From: Cryptomeria japonica
Taxonomy: Eukaryota; Streptophyta; Pinopsida; Cupressales; Cupressaceae
NCBI RefSeq assembly: GCF_030272615.1
Contig: NC_081411.1
Location: 156,514,971-156,578,970, forward strand
Length of the DNA: 64,000 bases
Direction of reading: 5' to 3'
The notes below the pieces were generated by a model that worked only from the letters and a program-made list of their open reading frames with translations, had not been told where the DNA came from and searched no databases. Both the position numbers and the translations under genes were made by a program. Positions 34,000 through 45,214 of the stretch are shown in pieces (the stretch's first letter is position 1; each line of letters opens with the position of its first letter).

Positions 34000-34520
34000 T
34001 GAAGATGATGCCTCCCTATTATGAGGAACAATGACCTCTTGAACTAGTTTTAGATTACTACAGTACTGGAATGGATTTGAATCTGTTGAGATCGTGATTT
34101 CTTGCCCATTGTAGGGAAATTTCAGGCACTCATGATATTTTGATGGAATAACTTATATGTCATGTATCCAGGGTCTTCCCAAGAGTATGTTGTATGATAA
34201 ATCCAAGTCTAGGACTTGGCATGTTGTGTCTTTCTACAAAGGTCTTACTCTGATGGGTAATATCACAATTACTTTAGAGGAACACTCTTCTTCATCATAT
34301 GTTTTGATTGTTATCTTTTTTTGGCGATCCACTGCCTCTTCAGAATAACCTAAAGCACGAACAAGACTTAATTAGAAAATGTTTAAGCCAATTCCCCTAT
34401 CTATTAGGACACATATAACGTGTGTCATATGAATGAGGACTTCAATATGCAAGGGAGCATTATGGGGATGTTGTAAGGACATGTCATCTTCTTCAGTGAA
34501 TGATAAGGAGTGACGGGTTG
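34000..34520 (-). pseudogene. Gypsy-1 protease
   Basis: Minus-strand reading gives a stretch with ICVLIDRGIGLNI, where the normal active-site D-S/N-G has Arg in the middle. Then come VRALGYSEEAVDRQKKITI, the LSYNILLGRPWIHDI block that forms the second conserved protease strand, and PFQYCSNLKLVQE. This is the retropepsin arrangement of Tat elements. Two in-frame stops (near 34230 and 34370) disable it. Confidence 0.75.
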
Positions 34521-34538
34521 TGAGATATCCCACCATGG

Positions 34539-36578
34539 TTAAAATTGATTTATATCAAGATATTTGGACACTTTTGTATCTACTAATGCTATTTCAAGAA
34601 TTTCTATGTGTGCAGGTGAAAGCTTTAAAAGTTGTGAGATGGATATTTGCATGAGAGTTTTCTGTAGTTGATCCACTAGATTGTATTGTTTTGAAGTGGA
34701 TGACATGTTAGTTGTAGGGCCCGACAAAACAACTTTGGCTTTGCTTCTTGTGATAGCATGAGTAGGTTCTTGATGTTGTTTTTCTTTAACCACAATCACG
34801 TTTACCACATTGTCATATGTATGAGCATAGTTCACCTTTCCTTTACCCTTACCATTATGTGCTGCTAATGATTCACCCTTCTCATAGTTTAGAAGCAGAG
34901 TTTTGAAAGTTGTATGAGATTCATTTATTATATGTCCATCCAGAGTTATCACTCCATTATCAATCAAATCTGGGATGACATGTTTCAATCACTGACAATT
35001 ATCCATGTGGCGTCCCTTGTTTCGATGAAAATCGCAATACTGGTTATCGTTCCACCAAGAGGGTTTCACTTGAGGTTCATAGTTTCTTCCTTCTAGCAAA
35101 GTAATCAACTTGTTTGTGTGAAGCATCTTTGATATTGACCCAAATGGCTCACCAATGTTTGTAATTTTCCTTCGAAAGAAATTGTTGAAAGTTGATTTTT
35201 GGTGATTGTTGTTTTGTTGAGCCACTGTTGAGTGATTGGATAAATTGAAAACCAGTTGCTTTGGTTTTATATTATTGTTATCCACTATCCCATCATTGAC
35301 AACATTTCAATTTATATTCCAAAATTTTGTCTTATCATTGTTTTTGTTGTTATTGTTGTTAGGAGGATGAACTCCTTCTTTGTATAGCTTCAATTCACCC
35401 TTCTTTACCATAGCTTCTTCCATTTTGATTTCGTTATCAATCATTTTTTCAAAATTTTGATGACAGTGCATTTTTAGATTATAGCTCATTCGATCATTTA
35501 GGTTGTCAATGAATATGTCCATTTTCTCGTATTCTGGCACCATACGAGGATATCATGAAGCTAACTGTCTTCATCTCTGTAGAAACATCATGAAAGGTTC
35601 TCCACTCTTTTGTTTAGTGTTACATAGGTCTAGCATTGTGACCTCATGTTGTATGTTATAAGAGTATTGTGAAACAAAATTATCCACCAATTTTGTGAAT
35701 GATCTAATTCCACGTGGAAGTTTGGAGAACCATTCCATAGCTAGTCCACTTAAGCTCTTTGGAAATAATCTCATTGGGTACATATCCTTATGTGCAAACT
35801 CCATACTCATTCTACAAAACTCTCATATATGATCCTGGGGATCAGTGCTTCCATTATATTTATCATATCTAGGAGTTTCACAACCTATAGGAAAGGGTAT
35901 CATGTTTAGATTCTTGTCGAATGGGTAAGGATAGATTTTTTGAAGTGAGTATCGTCAAATAGTTCCTCTCTACATATCTTGAATCTGTGTTTGTAGCGTT
36001 TGTATTTGTTGTGTAAGAGTTGTGGTAGAACTATCAACATGATTTGTTCTTGTATAAACATGAGTTTGTGTTATAGTAGGATCTTGATCTCTTCTTATAT
36101 CATTTCGACTCTTTCTTGTGTCCTTGTTAGATTTGGCATTGTTGAGTATTTCTACGTCATCCCTTTTGGGAATGAAAGTTTCCTCATTAGTTCTTGTGTT
36201 ATCAGGGATTGATGTGTCATCCTTTTTGTGACCAGAAATATCCTCATGTCATTCGTTATCATGGAAAGGGTCACTTCTCCTTTTTCCTAAATTGCTCACA
36301 TCAAATTCTTGGGTGAGTGTAGCACCAGATTTTGCTAACATTAGGAAGAATTTTTCTTTTCCTCCCTCCAATATTTTCTCCATAAATTTATCCAATTTAG
36401 GATCTTGTTTCTTTTCTCTGATATGTTGTTCTGTTATGTCTTCTTCTTGTATTTCTCTTTGGTGTTCCATGTCCCTATAATCTTCAGTCATTTCAAAATT
36501 TTCTATTTCCGTTTCTATGATCTTTCGTCTATGCACTCTATTTAAAATAGGCATACATGTGTTTTGAATGTTGTGCAA
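34539..36578 (-). pseudogene. Gypsy-1 gag
   Basis: In minus-strand order: a charged N-terminal part (36249-36578: FMEKILEGGKEKFFLMLAKS); the gag core (35571-35810) with MRLFPKSLSGLAMEWFSKLP and FTKLVDNFVSQYSYNIQ; DIFIDNLNDRMSYNLKMHC (35307-35543); an Asn repeat (NNNNNKNN); a finger YCDFHRNKGRHMDNC (34989-35285) of the C-H-H-C type used by Tat gag instead of the CCHC knuckle; and a C-terminal part (34539-34988) with LLKLSPAHIEILEIALVD. Five frames are joined by stops or shifts, so it is a pseudogene. Gag would form particles with the RNA. Confidence 0.85.
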
Positions 36579-38580
36579 TGATTCAATTTCCTAAGAGGTG
36601 TTTCGATAAGTGAACTATTGTCAATGTAGATATGATAGAGTGATATGTCACGAAAAGATAATTCAAGTAATTGTAAGATTTGTAAGTTTTTCGATCTTCT
36701 ATTTTGGAGTGCAATGATGATGATTTTGATAAAACCAAGTCCAATTGGAATGATATATCCTACGATGTGCGACAAGGTTATCCTGACCAAACATTGTAGT
36801 TTTGTGATAAAGGATGATATATCCTGATGAGAAACTATGCTTTGAGTGATCAGTTTATCAAAGAGGTGATGATGCACTTTGAGATGTTTAGATCTTGAAC
36901 TTATTGAAAATGAATACTTGAAAATCTTGGGGTGTCTAGTTCTAGAATCCAATTTGACAAAAGATAAATTGACCAAGTGAACCAAAACCACAACCTAAGC
37001 ATAGAATGACAAAAATTAGGTGTTTATGCTCACTGTAAATTGACCAAGTAAACATGACAGATCTGAAAAAGACATGTAGTAAGATAGCTCTGGATTGACA
37101 AAGACAAAAATTTGTACGATAGTTTACATAGTCCCAGATGATAATTTAGATAGTTCCATACGACAAAGGCATAATCTCATATGACACTTCCCATAGAACC
37201 ATATGACAACTGTTAACAAAAATCTCTTGTTGATCTGACTCGTACAACAATTTAACATGAACATGATGATAAAATAGCAATCTTGTAGGATAATTTAAGC
37301 AATACCATACGACAAACTGATGACAAAGAACCTCTGGTGATCTGACTCATACGACAATTTAACATAAACATGACGATAAACTAGATTTATCATACGACTG
37401 ATGATAGAGTAGAGAACAAATTTGGCTTTGACAGATTTTTCATCAATCAAGTTTGATGTTTTGATTCTATTTTTTCAGTTTTAGATGCCTGAGTTTCTAT
37501 TTCAAGGATGTAAACACAACAAACACTTCATATGATAAGTCACCTCAAGCACAACATGCAAAATCTTAAGGAAGTTGTCTGAGAGAGAAAACCTTTTTTT
37601 GAAAACTTAGGTACACACCCAATAGCTAACGAAAATATGACCGGTGAGTCTTACGCAATGGATTTTCAATATTGTATTATCTGACTCCAAACGCTAATGG
37701 GGGCACGATATGGCAAGTGTCTTGGGAGAGTGAATCAAGTAGCTTCTATCTTAGGGTTTGTAGTAAGGATTTTTATTTGGAATTATCCCTTGCAGTCGTG
37801 CAAATGCGATTAACGCCTATAGCCCCTATAGCCCAACAAGGTACTAAAACAAGAAGTAGTCACACAAGCATTATTGAGACCATGAGGCCCTACTAAATGC
37901 ACGATATGAGAGATCTCAAAAGAGAAAACTCAAATAATCCTATCCTCCAAGACTTTAATCCTGAGAGGCCTATTTTTTAGAGTGATTTGGAAAGCTTAGG
38001 TCTAGTTTTACTCACTTGGGTCATTCTCACAGGGTGATTACTTTTTCCCACTATGATAGGACCGCTAAAGGTATTCAAGTCTTAAACATAGAAGCACTTC
38101 AAGGGTTGGGATTTTTGATTGTCCAAATGGACAAGATCATACTCTCCTACCTTTTAGATAACTTATCAAGCATAGAAAACAATACGTAATCAAGATCATT
38201 TTGCAAAACATATACGTTAGTAATCATGTTATTTTGGAGACTTGAATTTCTTTGGTAAGCGTAATCTTCGACAATCATCCTGCAAAAAACTAGTTAGGCT
38301 GCTAGAAAACTCAAAATCAGACAAGGGTTACCATTAGTAATAACCAAATTTAAGCACAAAAAAACCCTTAAAATGCAAACTATTTAGAAAATATAGAATC
38401 AAAAACTTGTACGAGCATTTTAACCTGATAGTATGAGTATTCTCACATACTCGTACTAGTACACAAAGAAACTCGTATGGTACTGTAAAATTACTCATAC
38501 AAGATTCTGTGATAGGCCTGACAAGAAACTCGTGAGATTGAAGATTTGATGATATAAGAGGCCAAGACATTAGATTTCCT
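36579..38580 (-). other. Gypsy-1 leader, gene-free
   Basis: About 2 kb between the primer site and gag. No domain is recognised. Around 37130-37400 variants of CATACGACAA recur about seven times at uneven spacing, mixed with a longer repeat containing CTGACTC(A/G)TACGACAATTTAAC near 37235 and 37340. Tat elements often have long leaders, sometimes with an extra ORF; none is visible here. Confidence 0.6.
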
Positions 38581-38600
38581 ACCCCAAAGTGGGCACCAAA
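38581..38600 (-). other. candidate primer binding site of Gypsy-1
   Basis: The minus strand reads TTTGGTGCCCACTTTGGGGT just inside the 5' LTR. TGGTGCCC is compatible with a tRNA 3' end followed by CCA pairing, but I cannot assign the tRNA. Confidence 0.5.
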
Positions 38601-38601
38601 A

Positions 38602-39757
38602 TGTGGTGTGTGTGAAGTAGCGTACCTGCAGCTGCAACACAAACACTCAATAGATCATTACAAGCATGGTTAGAAAATTGAAATCAAATGAAAGATAAAC
38701 CATGGCAAAGTGACCTATCACCTCCTAAGAGATGCGAGTGTGGATTTTCTCTCAGATCTAGATAAGCAATGCCAGTGACTTGACTACACCTAGACTGAGG
38801 ATTTAAAAGGATATGATATGCAAGCTAGATGAGTGTATGATTATGCTAGATTGATCCAAGAAGATGATTAAGCTAATGATATGCATGATTAATCTAGATG
38901 AGAGATGGATTAGGCTATATGATTAGATAATTATGCTAAAATATGATCAAATTAAGCTAGATCTAAGATGCAATTGCTCATAATAACAATGCTAAACTAG
39001 AACGCTAAAAATGATATGCCTATAGTAACAATGCTTAAATCATATGCAAAATGGGATCCTTTGTGTTAAAAAATGGATGATATTTATAGGATTTCCAATG
39101 CCAGGGGTGATGTGGTAGGAATCAACGGTCAAGATTTAGTCTGAAGATATCAAGGGTCAAACTGGAGGAGGTTGGAGAAGATTTTTGAGGGATTGATCCT
39201 TGTCATCTCTGTGGTGACAAGTGTCAAGGAGCCTTTGTTATGAGAGGGAAAGTGTCGAAGGGAAGAGACATGTGACATAACTGCCATGTGTCTCAAGGGT
39301 AGAATATGCAACTGATAGGAGGTTAGGATAAGGAGGCTAGGATGTGCAAGATAGCTTAGGTTTAGATAAACCCAAGATTAGGTGGGATGGGTTAGTTTAG
39401 GGGATGGTTAGGTTAGGTGATTATAAGTTAGGAGGCATGTGGGTATTTTGAATTTAAAAATTCAAATAATAGGAAAAGGATAATTAACTTTCAACAACTC
39501 ATAAATTGATTTGTTTTAATTAATTAGGGGATTAGAAGAAATGAATTAAATGGGGGATGATTAATTAATTCAAATTAATTAATCAAAGTGGACTATTGAA
39601 ATGAAATTATTAAATAAATCCTTAGATTTAGTAATAAGTAGATGAATGGGGAAAATTCAAGCAAATTGCTAGTGTATTCAATTAAATTGGGAAGGGGGAT
39701 TAATTAAATAATTTCTTATTTAATTAGTTATCTTCAGGCCATTTTTAGGTGTATACA
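38602..39757 (-). repeat. 5' LTR of Gypsy-1
   Basis: Direct repeat of 11960-13062, ending TATACA at 39757. I place the inner end at TGTGGTGTG (38602) because it puts the primer site one base away. The start at TGAAGTAG (38613) is the alternative shared with the other two copies. A third, truncated copy is at 50051-50591. Confidence 0.85.
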
Positions 39758-41126
39758 TTTGTCATTGATGTTAAGATATGGGGAGAACATATTTTGAGAT
39801 CGTTGGATAGAGGAATATGTTGAATATGTTTTCTTTGTGTTTCAATATTGCAGTCAGATTAAATGAATTGGTCTAGCTTATGTCTTGTAGATGAGCTGAT
39901 ACAAATTAATGAGTTTTGTGATAAGTATCTCTAGTTGATACAACATAAGTTTCAATGGTCTGCATGCAGACTTTATCAGGTTATGAGATTCGGTATTGTG
40001 GTTGGTTTTTTTGTTACTGAACTCTATTGCTTTGGTACATCCATATGTATTGTCCTGGAATTGCAATATCTTTAGTTGCAGATATATGGGATGTATTCTA
40101 GACATTAATGTGTGTCCTTAGTTCAAGTTGTTCATGATTTGGAGGTCCACAAGCAAATCTTTCAGGTTGGCAGCCAATTTTGTGAGTGTTCTTGAGGTCC
40201 GATAGAGAAATGATGATGATTCTAGTAATGTGAGTTGTCGTGGTTGTTGCAGTGCGATTCAAGTTGCTTATGGATGTTTCTAGATCATGTGCTATGCATA
40301 TTGGTGGTCTGCATTGATTGTTGTGCACATTATTGAATATTTGTCTTATCAGATGATGTTCTTCATGTTCTTGGTCAACATGGTGATTATAGAGTGTTGT
40401 GGTTGATCGAGGCATAATTCTTGGAGGTGTTTCATATTTGTGGTGGTTGTTTAGGTCCATATTATGTCTTAGACAACATTGTTTTGGTCCGCATGCATTA
40501 TTGTAGCATATGTGATTATATTTTTGTAATGTGTAGTGTGTGTTGAGCTGACCTATATTTCAAGAGTTGATGAGTTGTATAAATGTATGTAATAATAATT
40601 GAGAGGTATGATGTTATGTGCGAATATTGTATTCATCATTCAGTAGCGGAGATATAGTGTGAAGTTGTGTGAATTTTTTAGAAGAAGAGTATTGTAGAGA
40701 AGATTTGACAGTGAGCTTAACTAGAACTGTACTCAGGTATGTTGAGATGCTATTTCATCAGTTCATGATTCTCCGAATATAATCCAAATTGTTTCGTAAT
40801 TTAGTGAGACTTTTTGTATGGTAGTGATCCTTCTCTAAAGGTTTTAGCCTTTCTAGGTTTATATTTTGAGCAGTGAGCTCTAGACAGTGTGCCTAAATGC
40901 ATGTATATTCCCCATTGTAATATTTCACCTACTCCTAACAGGGTGCTATCTTATTGTGGGTAGGTTCCCACCATGTTTTTTCCCTTAACTAGGTTTTCCA
41001 CATTAAAAATATTGGTGTTATGTGTGTTACTGATGTGGTGTTGTTTCATGATTTAATTGTTAATTGTTATATCTAATTTGAGGTTTAAGTTGTTGTAAGT
41101 TTTAGTTTGCTGCATTTTTGCCAACA
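39758..41126 (+). repeat. 3' LTR of Copia-1
   Basis: Aligns with the 5' LTR from its position about 22 (GTCATTGATGT) to the end, TTTTTGCCAACA. The first about 20 bp are missing where Gypsy-1 abuts, and a short AATTGATTCACCCCC-type block near the end is deleted. The solo LTR found in the partner is absent here. Confidence 0.86.
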
Positions 41127-42205
41127 TGAAGGATTGTTCAGTTCCACATGTGCAGTCAAATGGGCACTAGGGTCTAGATTTTGGATAGGGTCAAGTTGCC
41201 ACAGTAACCCATGTTGATGCCATGTGGTGACACTCTTCCCTAGTTGTAGCTTGGTACCCTATCCTATGTGGTGTTGTGGAGAAGCCTCTCATAGTCTATG
41301 CTATGTATTATTATATTCCTTGTGATTGTTGCATTCATGTATTCATTGCATTTCCTTGGTTGTATTAGTGTCATCCTTAGTGGTTATTTTCATGTGTGGG
41401 GCCTTGTTTCATTCTCCAAAGCATGAGAGGTGGTCCTTAGGGTAACACATGGTCAGGTGATTGATGCTTTCTTTCATTGGGATTTTGGGTGTATTGTATG
41501 TGAACTTCTTGAAATGACTATGTCTTCTTCAATTGCAAACGATTGGGACTCGAGATGTAGTTGTATTCTCTTATTTAATGTTTCATTCATATATCTATAA
41601 TATATTTCCATTTGTATTAATTGTGTTATATGAACGCTCTTCTTGAGAGGAACATGTAATGTAATAATGTTAACTATGTGGTTGTTTTGTGAGTTTAGAT
41701 AGTACGATGTTGGTATCGTCTATCCCTTATGAATCATTAGGTTCTTAGTGAGAAGATGTTAGTTCTAATACATAAAATGATATTTCATGAGCATAGTTTC
41801 ATTTATCTAAGTTTAGATGCTATGGTTATACATGATAATATGGAAAGTAATCTTAGGAATATTTGGATTTGGGATTTAAAATGAACCTAATTTATAGGGT
41901 AATTATGTTTTTTAGTTTATATGTTAAGATTCATCTATTTATGTTAAGGAATTATGTTTCTTATTTCTTATTGAGTGTTATTTTTGCCGTGTAGAGATGT
42001 TAGGGGACCTTAGAGGATGTAGGTGTTATTATTTTAATTTGTTTATGCTTGTTCTTAGATAAGTTGTTATCATGTTAATATTATGTTATATTCATTATTA
42101 TAGTTTAATGAGTTAATATATCTCTTAAGAAAATTAAAAATTATCTCCTTGAGGTTGGTTAGTTAGTGGTGTTGTCCTCTGGGGTCCTCTAGCAGGGTGT
42201 TACAC
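41127..42205. other. gene-free stretch, right arm of the unidentified insertion in Copia-0
   Basis: No coding homology. It starts with the Copia-1 target duplication (TGAAG) and ends GGGTGTTACAC at the point where Copia-0 protease homology resumes. The LTR-like terminus TGTTACA suggests that the host insertion was an LTR element, but I could not match its start with certainty. Confidence 0.4.
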
Positions 42206-43570
42206 ACAATCATAAGTTGAATATGCTGAAAACCATTCCTTATGAGGAGTCATGTTGTAGGATTCACTTGAAAGTACTAGCCAAGATTCATCATAATTCA
42301 TATTAGTAGAAATAATAGAAGTGTCAACAACTTCATCATCAGGGGTGAACTCACAATGCTAATTCCCACTTTTTTCGTACATCTTGATTTTTGCTGAAAT
42401 CATACATTTTTTAGAAAATATAATGATTTAAGCTTGAAGAGGTCCCATTTGAAGTAATTAATTGAAGAGAGTTATATCAATGGCTCTTAGATCAAAATTT
42501 CTTGGATATAACCTCTCTACTTCTAAATCATACTTGTAATGGAGTCTCCTTTGCATCTATCAAATGCTGATAAAAAACCAATTTTACATTAGCTTTTCGG
42601 GGGTCAAATGAATTCATTTAGAAGTTTTATTTTTTAAGTATTTATCCCTTATTATAATTTTTCCAAATAGTATAATTTTTAATATATTTAATTTCATTAA
42701 TATATTTTTATTTTATTTCTTATGAATGTAGGGTTTTGACCGAACATGAACTTCTTTGTTCAATGCTTATGGAAAAATAGTAAATGTCAACCAAAATATT
42801 ATGAAAAATACTTATGCACTAGGTATTGAAGTCCTCTTTCCAACAAAAGAAAAAATTGATTTCCATTACATATATACAAGTTATATAATATCAAATGGAC
42901 ATATGTCAAAATTACAGTTAACTCGAATTCAAATCTTAATAAAATATAAAATATTGAAGATAATGTTACAAAACCAAATTCAAAATAATCACGTTCATAT
43001 CTATTATAGAAAAAAAGTTATGTTATACAAAGTGAGTATCACTCTTTAAAAATGTTGTTTTTTGAAAAAAAACTAGTTTTCGAGGGAGATAGAAAAATGA
43101 AAGCAAAATGATTCAAAAAATTATCCAAAAAAATATTTTTAGAATCTACTTACAAAATGACACAAATCACTAGTTCACGTCATCTACAAATTCCTTACGG
43201 TTTAGAAGTAATAGGTGTTTGAATCTGAAGTTTTTTCTAAAAATGAATATTGCAGTGTCAAAGTTGGCAAAAAAGTGTAACCCACTATTGTAGGTTCACC
43301 CTGAGAGGTTTTATTAGTAGAGGAATCATGATCAATTTTCCTTTTATCTTACATTCCTTTCAAATATTCTCCTGCTTACCATAATTTCAACAACTAAATC
43401 TACTCTTACCAGATGATTTAGACCTTCCCATGGACTTAGAACAGTCCTTAGACTTGTATTTTTCACTTTTAGTTTTTTCCTTACCTTTGTCCTTAGTTAT
43501 ACATCTTTCAATGCATATTTAGACCCCTCTAAAGTCTTTCTCCTCATTTCCTCTTAAAGTAGAGTGGCAA
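42206..43570 (-). pseudogene. Copia-0 gag nucleocapsid and protease front half
   Basis: From 43570 down, the minus strand gives a Lys/Ser-rich stretch (KDKGKEKTKSEKYKSKDCSK, then GRSKSSGKSRFSC) leading into a decayed CCHC knuckle whose later positions are changed. After an inserted segment (42367-43277) the frame resumes with EFTPDDEVVDTSIIST and the protease front, SWLVLSSESYNMTPHKEWFS, followed by AYSTYDC; the active-site DSG has become SSE. The protease stops at 42206 and continues at 3190, 39 kb away, on the same strand. No N-terminal gag is recognisable beyond 43570. Confidence 0.78.
42367..43277. mobile_element. possible small DNA transposon with CACTTTTTT inverted ends
   Basis: This AT-rich 911-bp segment interrupts Copia-0 between gag and protease. 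It begins CACTTTTTTCG and ends with the inverted form AAAAAAGTG, and similarity continues loosely inward (CATCTTGA against CAACTTTGA). It encodes nothing recognisable. No clear target duplication is seen (TAATTCC on the left, TAACCCA on the right). CACT ends recall CACTA elements, but T-rich ends can match by chance. Confidence 0.35.
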
Positions 43571-45214
43571 CTATAATGGATGAAAATGGAACCATGGTAG
43601 AATCAAGACCAAAATTCACTTTCATACAAACACTAAAATAAGAAATCACATAAATGAGTAATATTACTTACAAACTACTCTTATAGAAGAGATTCAAATG
43701 ACACTTTAGGGTTTCTATTCTATTGCTACTTTGGAAAGTGAATGAACTATGAAAATAGGTTGAACTGTTGTAAAATTATGACTAAGGTTTGAAGTAAATG
43801 AACACTTATATTATTATAATTGACTTATAAACACAAAAAAAGCTATTATAGATTGGAAGTCAGATTGTGAACCTAAAACTGCAATCTAAGGTTGAATACG
43901 AAGGATTGATACACTCATAACACCTTTCTCTTTTGAGTATGATCAATTGTTTGAGAATTTGCAACCTGAAGTTATCCAGGAGCCACTTGTAAAATTTATG
44001 GAGAAATTCTGAGCATGGGGGCATCCCTAGTGCCCTAGACGTGGGAAAGTAGGTCCAAATTCTAGGAGTAGGATTGAGAGAGTTTCCCGATGCTATTTTG
44101 AGCTTCCTAGCTTTGTCTAGTGCCTGTAGCTACACTTGGAAGATGGAAAATGGTAGGGTGTTGGATATATAAGGGTTTTCCTTGGTTGGCCCATTGTTTT
44201 GGTGTTTTCCACCTCACAAATAGCCTATATTGAAATTAGAATAAAGTGTGTGCTCGTGAATCTTAACTATCTCTAAAATTTCTGTGAGATAATTGTCTAA
44301 TATGCAAACTAAAAATCATATTCAAATGTGTTAGAGAACAATCCTAAATGATGGTGATTGAATTGAAAATTCTTTAAATCACACAATTATAATGTAGATA
44401 TGAAGAAATAGTGTAAATCTGAAGCTAAATATGATGTAGATCTAAAGCTCAACGGTAGAAACATAAAAACAACATTAAAATATCGCAAATCCCTTGGGAA
44501 AAGGTACAAGACAATCATTAGTCTATGATTCCCTATCATCCTCCAATGTTTATTGAAGCTTCTATGGTTGAATAAATATCAACAAAGAATTGATTGATTT
44601 GCAAATTTGAGACTCCTTTAAAATAACACCTTCACTTCATTAGGATACCTTCAATTACATTATTGTTTCTCTCGAAAGATGCCTCAAAAGTTATCACAAA
44701 TGAAGAAGTGAATTGCCTTATATATGAAATCCTAGGTTTGAATTTGATAAAGAGATGGCCTATATTTTTTAGTTTTTGAATATTAAAAGAAACAAAAAAT
44801 AGGTTGTTGTCCCTTTACAACTAGTCAGTAGCATGTTAAGAGCACATTAACAGTACTAGGAAAACAAAACCAAATAGACTAAACACACTAAAAGAGCTAC
44901 ACATAGTCTATCTTTAAAACTATCATAACAAAGTAGCAACTCAAAAGGGTAAGTCCCACCAAGAGATGAACATGAAATAGTCTTTAACAAGAAACATGAA
45001 AAATAGTAAAAAAAAATGAACAAAACCAAAAATAGAAGATCAAGTAATTTTGCACCCAGTTTGGTGCAGCATACTAGGCTAGGAATTATGAAACTTGAAA
45101 TTTTCGTTAATGTTATCCTCCTTTCCAGTATTTGACCCCAAAAAATTCCTTTGCAATAGGTGCAGAGTCATGGTAGAACTGTGCATGACCTATAAGATGA
45201 ATTTGGAAATGTTG
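43571..45214. other. gene-free AT-rich stretch
   Basis: No coding homology or clear repeat boundary on either strand. Positions about 44000-44160 are somewhat less AT-rich (CTAGTGCCCTAGACGTGGG). The rest is A-rich single-copy-looking DNA or very old repeat. Confidence 0.4.

Larger units (their letters stand above)
11960..39757 (-). mobile_element. Gypsy-1: Tat-lineage Ty3/gypsy LTR retrotransposon, split by Copia-2
   Basis: LTRs lie at 38602-39757 (5', on the right) and 11960-13062 (3', on the left). Reading the minus strand between them gives a leader, gag with a CHHC-type finger, protease, a G-patch, RT, native RNase H, a second RNase H and integrase. The second RNase H and the YC.FH...H...C finger are features of the Tat lineage. 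The integrase runs across the Copia-2 insertion: its N-terminal half ends at 29953 and its C-terminal half resumes at 15549. No target duplication is visible (GCAAA on the left, TTTGT on the right). Copia-1 sequence flanks both sides but with material missing, so flanking DNA was probably lost after insertion. All domains are decayed. Confidence 0.87.
6018..41126 (+). mobile_element. Copia-1: Ty1/copia LTR retrotransposon, split by Gypsy-1
   Basis: The 5' LTR at 6018-8233 starts TGTTGGATATTGG. The matching 3' LTR is at 39758-41126 and ends GCCAACA. The coding body at 8289-11959 runs gag, protease, integrase, reverse transcriptase and the first part of RNase H, in copia order on the plus strand. 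Gypsy-1 interrupts the body at 11960 and ends at 39757. The bases outside the LTRs are GGAAG (6013-6017) and TGAAG (41127-41131), a 5-bp target duplication with one mismatch, which supports the two LTRs belonging to one insertion. The rest of RNase H, the polypurine tract and about 20 bp of the 3' LTR are missing next to Gypsy-1. Confidence 0.85.

Noticed and set aside
42756-43049. 97-residue plus-strand frame as a gene
   Set aside because: Lys/Ile/Tyr/Asn-rich from AT composition, no homology, inside the possible small transposon.
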